The notes under the pieces are model-generated. The model made no database searches and was not told the origin of the DNA. It worked only from the letters and a program-made list of their open reading frames with translations. This document shows positions 14,936-15,915 of a DNA stretch of 15,915 bases, piece by piece. The position numbers were made by a program, and so were the translations under genes. This stretch comes from Actinomycetes bacterium (lineage in GTDB: Bacteria; Actinomycetota; Coriobacteriia; Coriobacteriales; Eggerthellaceae), in assembly GCA_023395755.1 (NCBI GenBank), contig JAEWYG010000026.1:1-15915 (forward strand). The letters run 5' to 3'. The number at the start of each line of letters is the position of its first letter. The stretch's first letter is position 1.

Positions 14936-15915
14936 ATGCTTTCAGAACGCATGCTTACTGCCGTCGTGCGGCAGACTACCAAGAACTACCTAAAACTACA
15001 ACCCACGACGGAAGCGTGTGTTCCTAGTCCTAGGCCGGGTATGAAGTACATGTTATATATGCATGTACCCTTTTGTGAGCGTTTGTGTCCGTACTGCTCT
15101 TTTAATCGCTTCCCCTTCTCCGAAAACCGTGCTCGGCCCTATTTTGCCAATATGCGCAAAGAGATGCTTATGCTGAAGGAACTAGGCTACGATTTTGAAA
15201 GCCTGTATGTGGGTGGAGGCACACCCACAGTTTTGTTGGATGAACTCTGCGACACGATCGACATGGCAAAAGAGACGTTCTCTATCAAAGAGGTGTCGAG
15301 CGAGACGAACCCCAACCACCTTATTCCGGAATATCTGGATAGGCTGCAAGGTCGAGTGAAGCGTTTGAGCGTAGGTGTTCAGAGCTTCGACAATGGGCTT
15401 CTTAAGCAGATGGATCGCTTTGACAAGTATGGTTGCGCAGAAGAGATTCTTGAGCGTGTGGGCCAAGCGAGTCCTTATTTCACCTCGATGAATGTGGATA
15501 TGATATTCAACTTCCCTGCTCAGACTGAAAATATTCTGATCAACGATATTGAGCGTGTTGTTGAAAGTGGTGCCAGTCAAACCACTTTTTATCCGCTTAT
15601 GGCATCGCCAAGCGTTGCGCGTTCGCTCGCGCAAACGGTAGGACGAGTTGACTACGCTCGCGAACAGCGTTTCTACCGTATTATTGATGAGTTGTTAACT
15701 GGGGGCGATAAGCCACTGTTCGACCACGGTAGTGCTTGGGCATTTAATCGTCGCGGAAGCAACATTGAAGGCGAGAAAGCTATGATCGACGAGTATGTTG
15801 TCGATTACGAGGAGTACCCCGCTATCGGCAGTGGTGGTATCACCTATTTGGGCGAAACGCTCTATGTGAACACGTTTTCTGTCAATGATTACAATGCAAC
15901 TATTGAGGATGGTCG
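14936..15915 (+). CDS. HemN-like radical SAM protein, 3'-truncated by window
   Basis: The frame from ATG 14936 stays open to the window edge (326 codons). The product belongs to the coproporphyrinogen III oxidase-like (HemN/HemW) radical SAM superfamily. The 4Fe-4S cluster motif CX3CX2C is at C47, C51 and C54 (PFCERLCPYCSF), the SAM-binding GGGTPT at 93-98, SETNPN at 122-127 and GVQSFD further on. A stretch near the end, EEYPAIGSGGITYLGETLYVNTFS, matches the style of HemN-like proteins, where HemW proteins have ENxxYW. Members act as coproporphyrinogen dehydrogenase, heme chaperone HemW or heme-opening methyltransferases (ChuW/HutW). The sequence does not settle which, and I lean away from HemW. 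It lies 15 bp after purD with a weak RBS (AGGCGAAG) and may be read through from that operon. Confidence 0.85.
   Translation, partial: MLSERMLTAVVRQTTKNYLKLQPTTEACVPSPRPGMKYMLYMHVPFCERLCPYCSFNRFPFSENRARPYFANMRKEMLMLKELGYDFESLYVGGGTPTVLLDELCDTIDMAKETFSIKEVSSETNPNHLIPEYLDRLQGRVKRLSVGVQSFDNGLLKQMDRFDKYGCAEEILERVGQASPYFTSMNVDMIFNFPAQTENILINDIERVVESGASQTTFYPLMASPSVARSLAQTVGRVDYAREQRFYRIIDELLTGGDKPLFDHGSAWAFNRRGSNIEGEKAMIDEYVVDYEEYPAIGSGGITYLGETLYVNTFSVNDYNATIEDG

Overview
The window reads as one chromosomal block of a moderate-GC bacterium (GC near one half by eye), with every convincing gene on the + strand. The protein styles (zinc-type S18, KdpB, PurA, a YhaO/YhaN-like pair, a small acidic orphan protein) and the gene order rpsF-ssb-rpsR-rplI-dnaB fit a Gram-positive lineage. 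My best guess is an anaerobic actinobacterium of the class Coriobacteriia (Eggerthellales-like, Cryptobacterium-like GC). This rests on recalled family resemblance, not on a search. Two parS-type centromere sites, a DnaA-box pair and the replication/ribosome cluster suggest that the window lies in the origin-proximal part of the chromosome.

Layout. (1) 1-4006: the Kdp high-affinity potassium uptake operon, kdpA (5' end cut off by the window), kdpB, kdpC. No kdpD/kdpE sensor genes follow; only an 11-codon stub overlaps the kdpC stop. (2) 4007-5404: a mostly non-coding stretch holding a perfect parS site, two small dyads, a strongly acidic 174-aa protein of unknown function, a second parS set inside a 38-bp inverted repeat, a strong intrinsic terminator, and an unexplained hairpin-rich segment that runs into the rpsF promoter and leader. 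(3) 5405-8635: rpsF, ssb, rpsR, rplI and, after a terminator and two DnaA-box-like sites, dnaB (replicative helicase). (4) 8672-12153: an overlapping SbcD/YhaO-like metallophosphoesterase and a YhaN-like coiled-coil ATPase with two internal membrane segments, a likely DNA-repair pair. (5) 12154-14920: a hairpin-rich leader, then purA and purD of purine synthesis. (6) 14936-end: the start of a HemN-like radical SAM protein, cut by the window edge.

The genes fall into four functional groups: potassium homeostasis, chromosome segregation sites, replication/translation/repair, and purine plus tetrapyrrole-related metabolism. No mobile element, CRISPR array, tRNA or rRNA was seen. The least explained parts are the parS-flanked orphan gene with its dyads, the structured region upstream of rpsF, and the purA leader.
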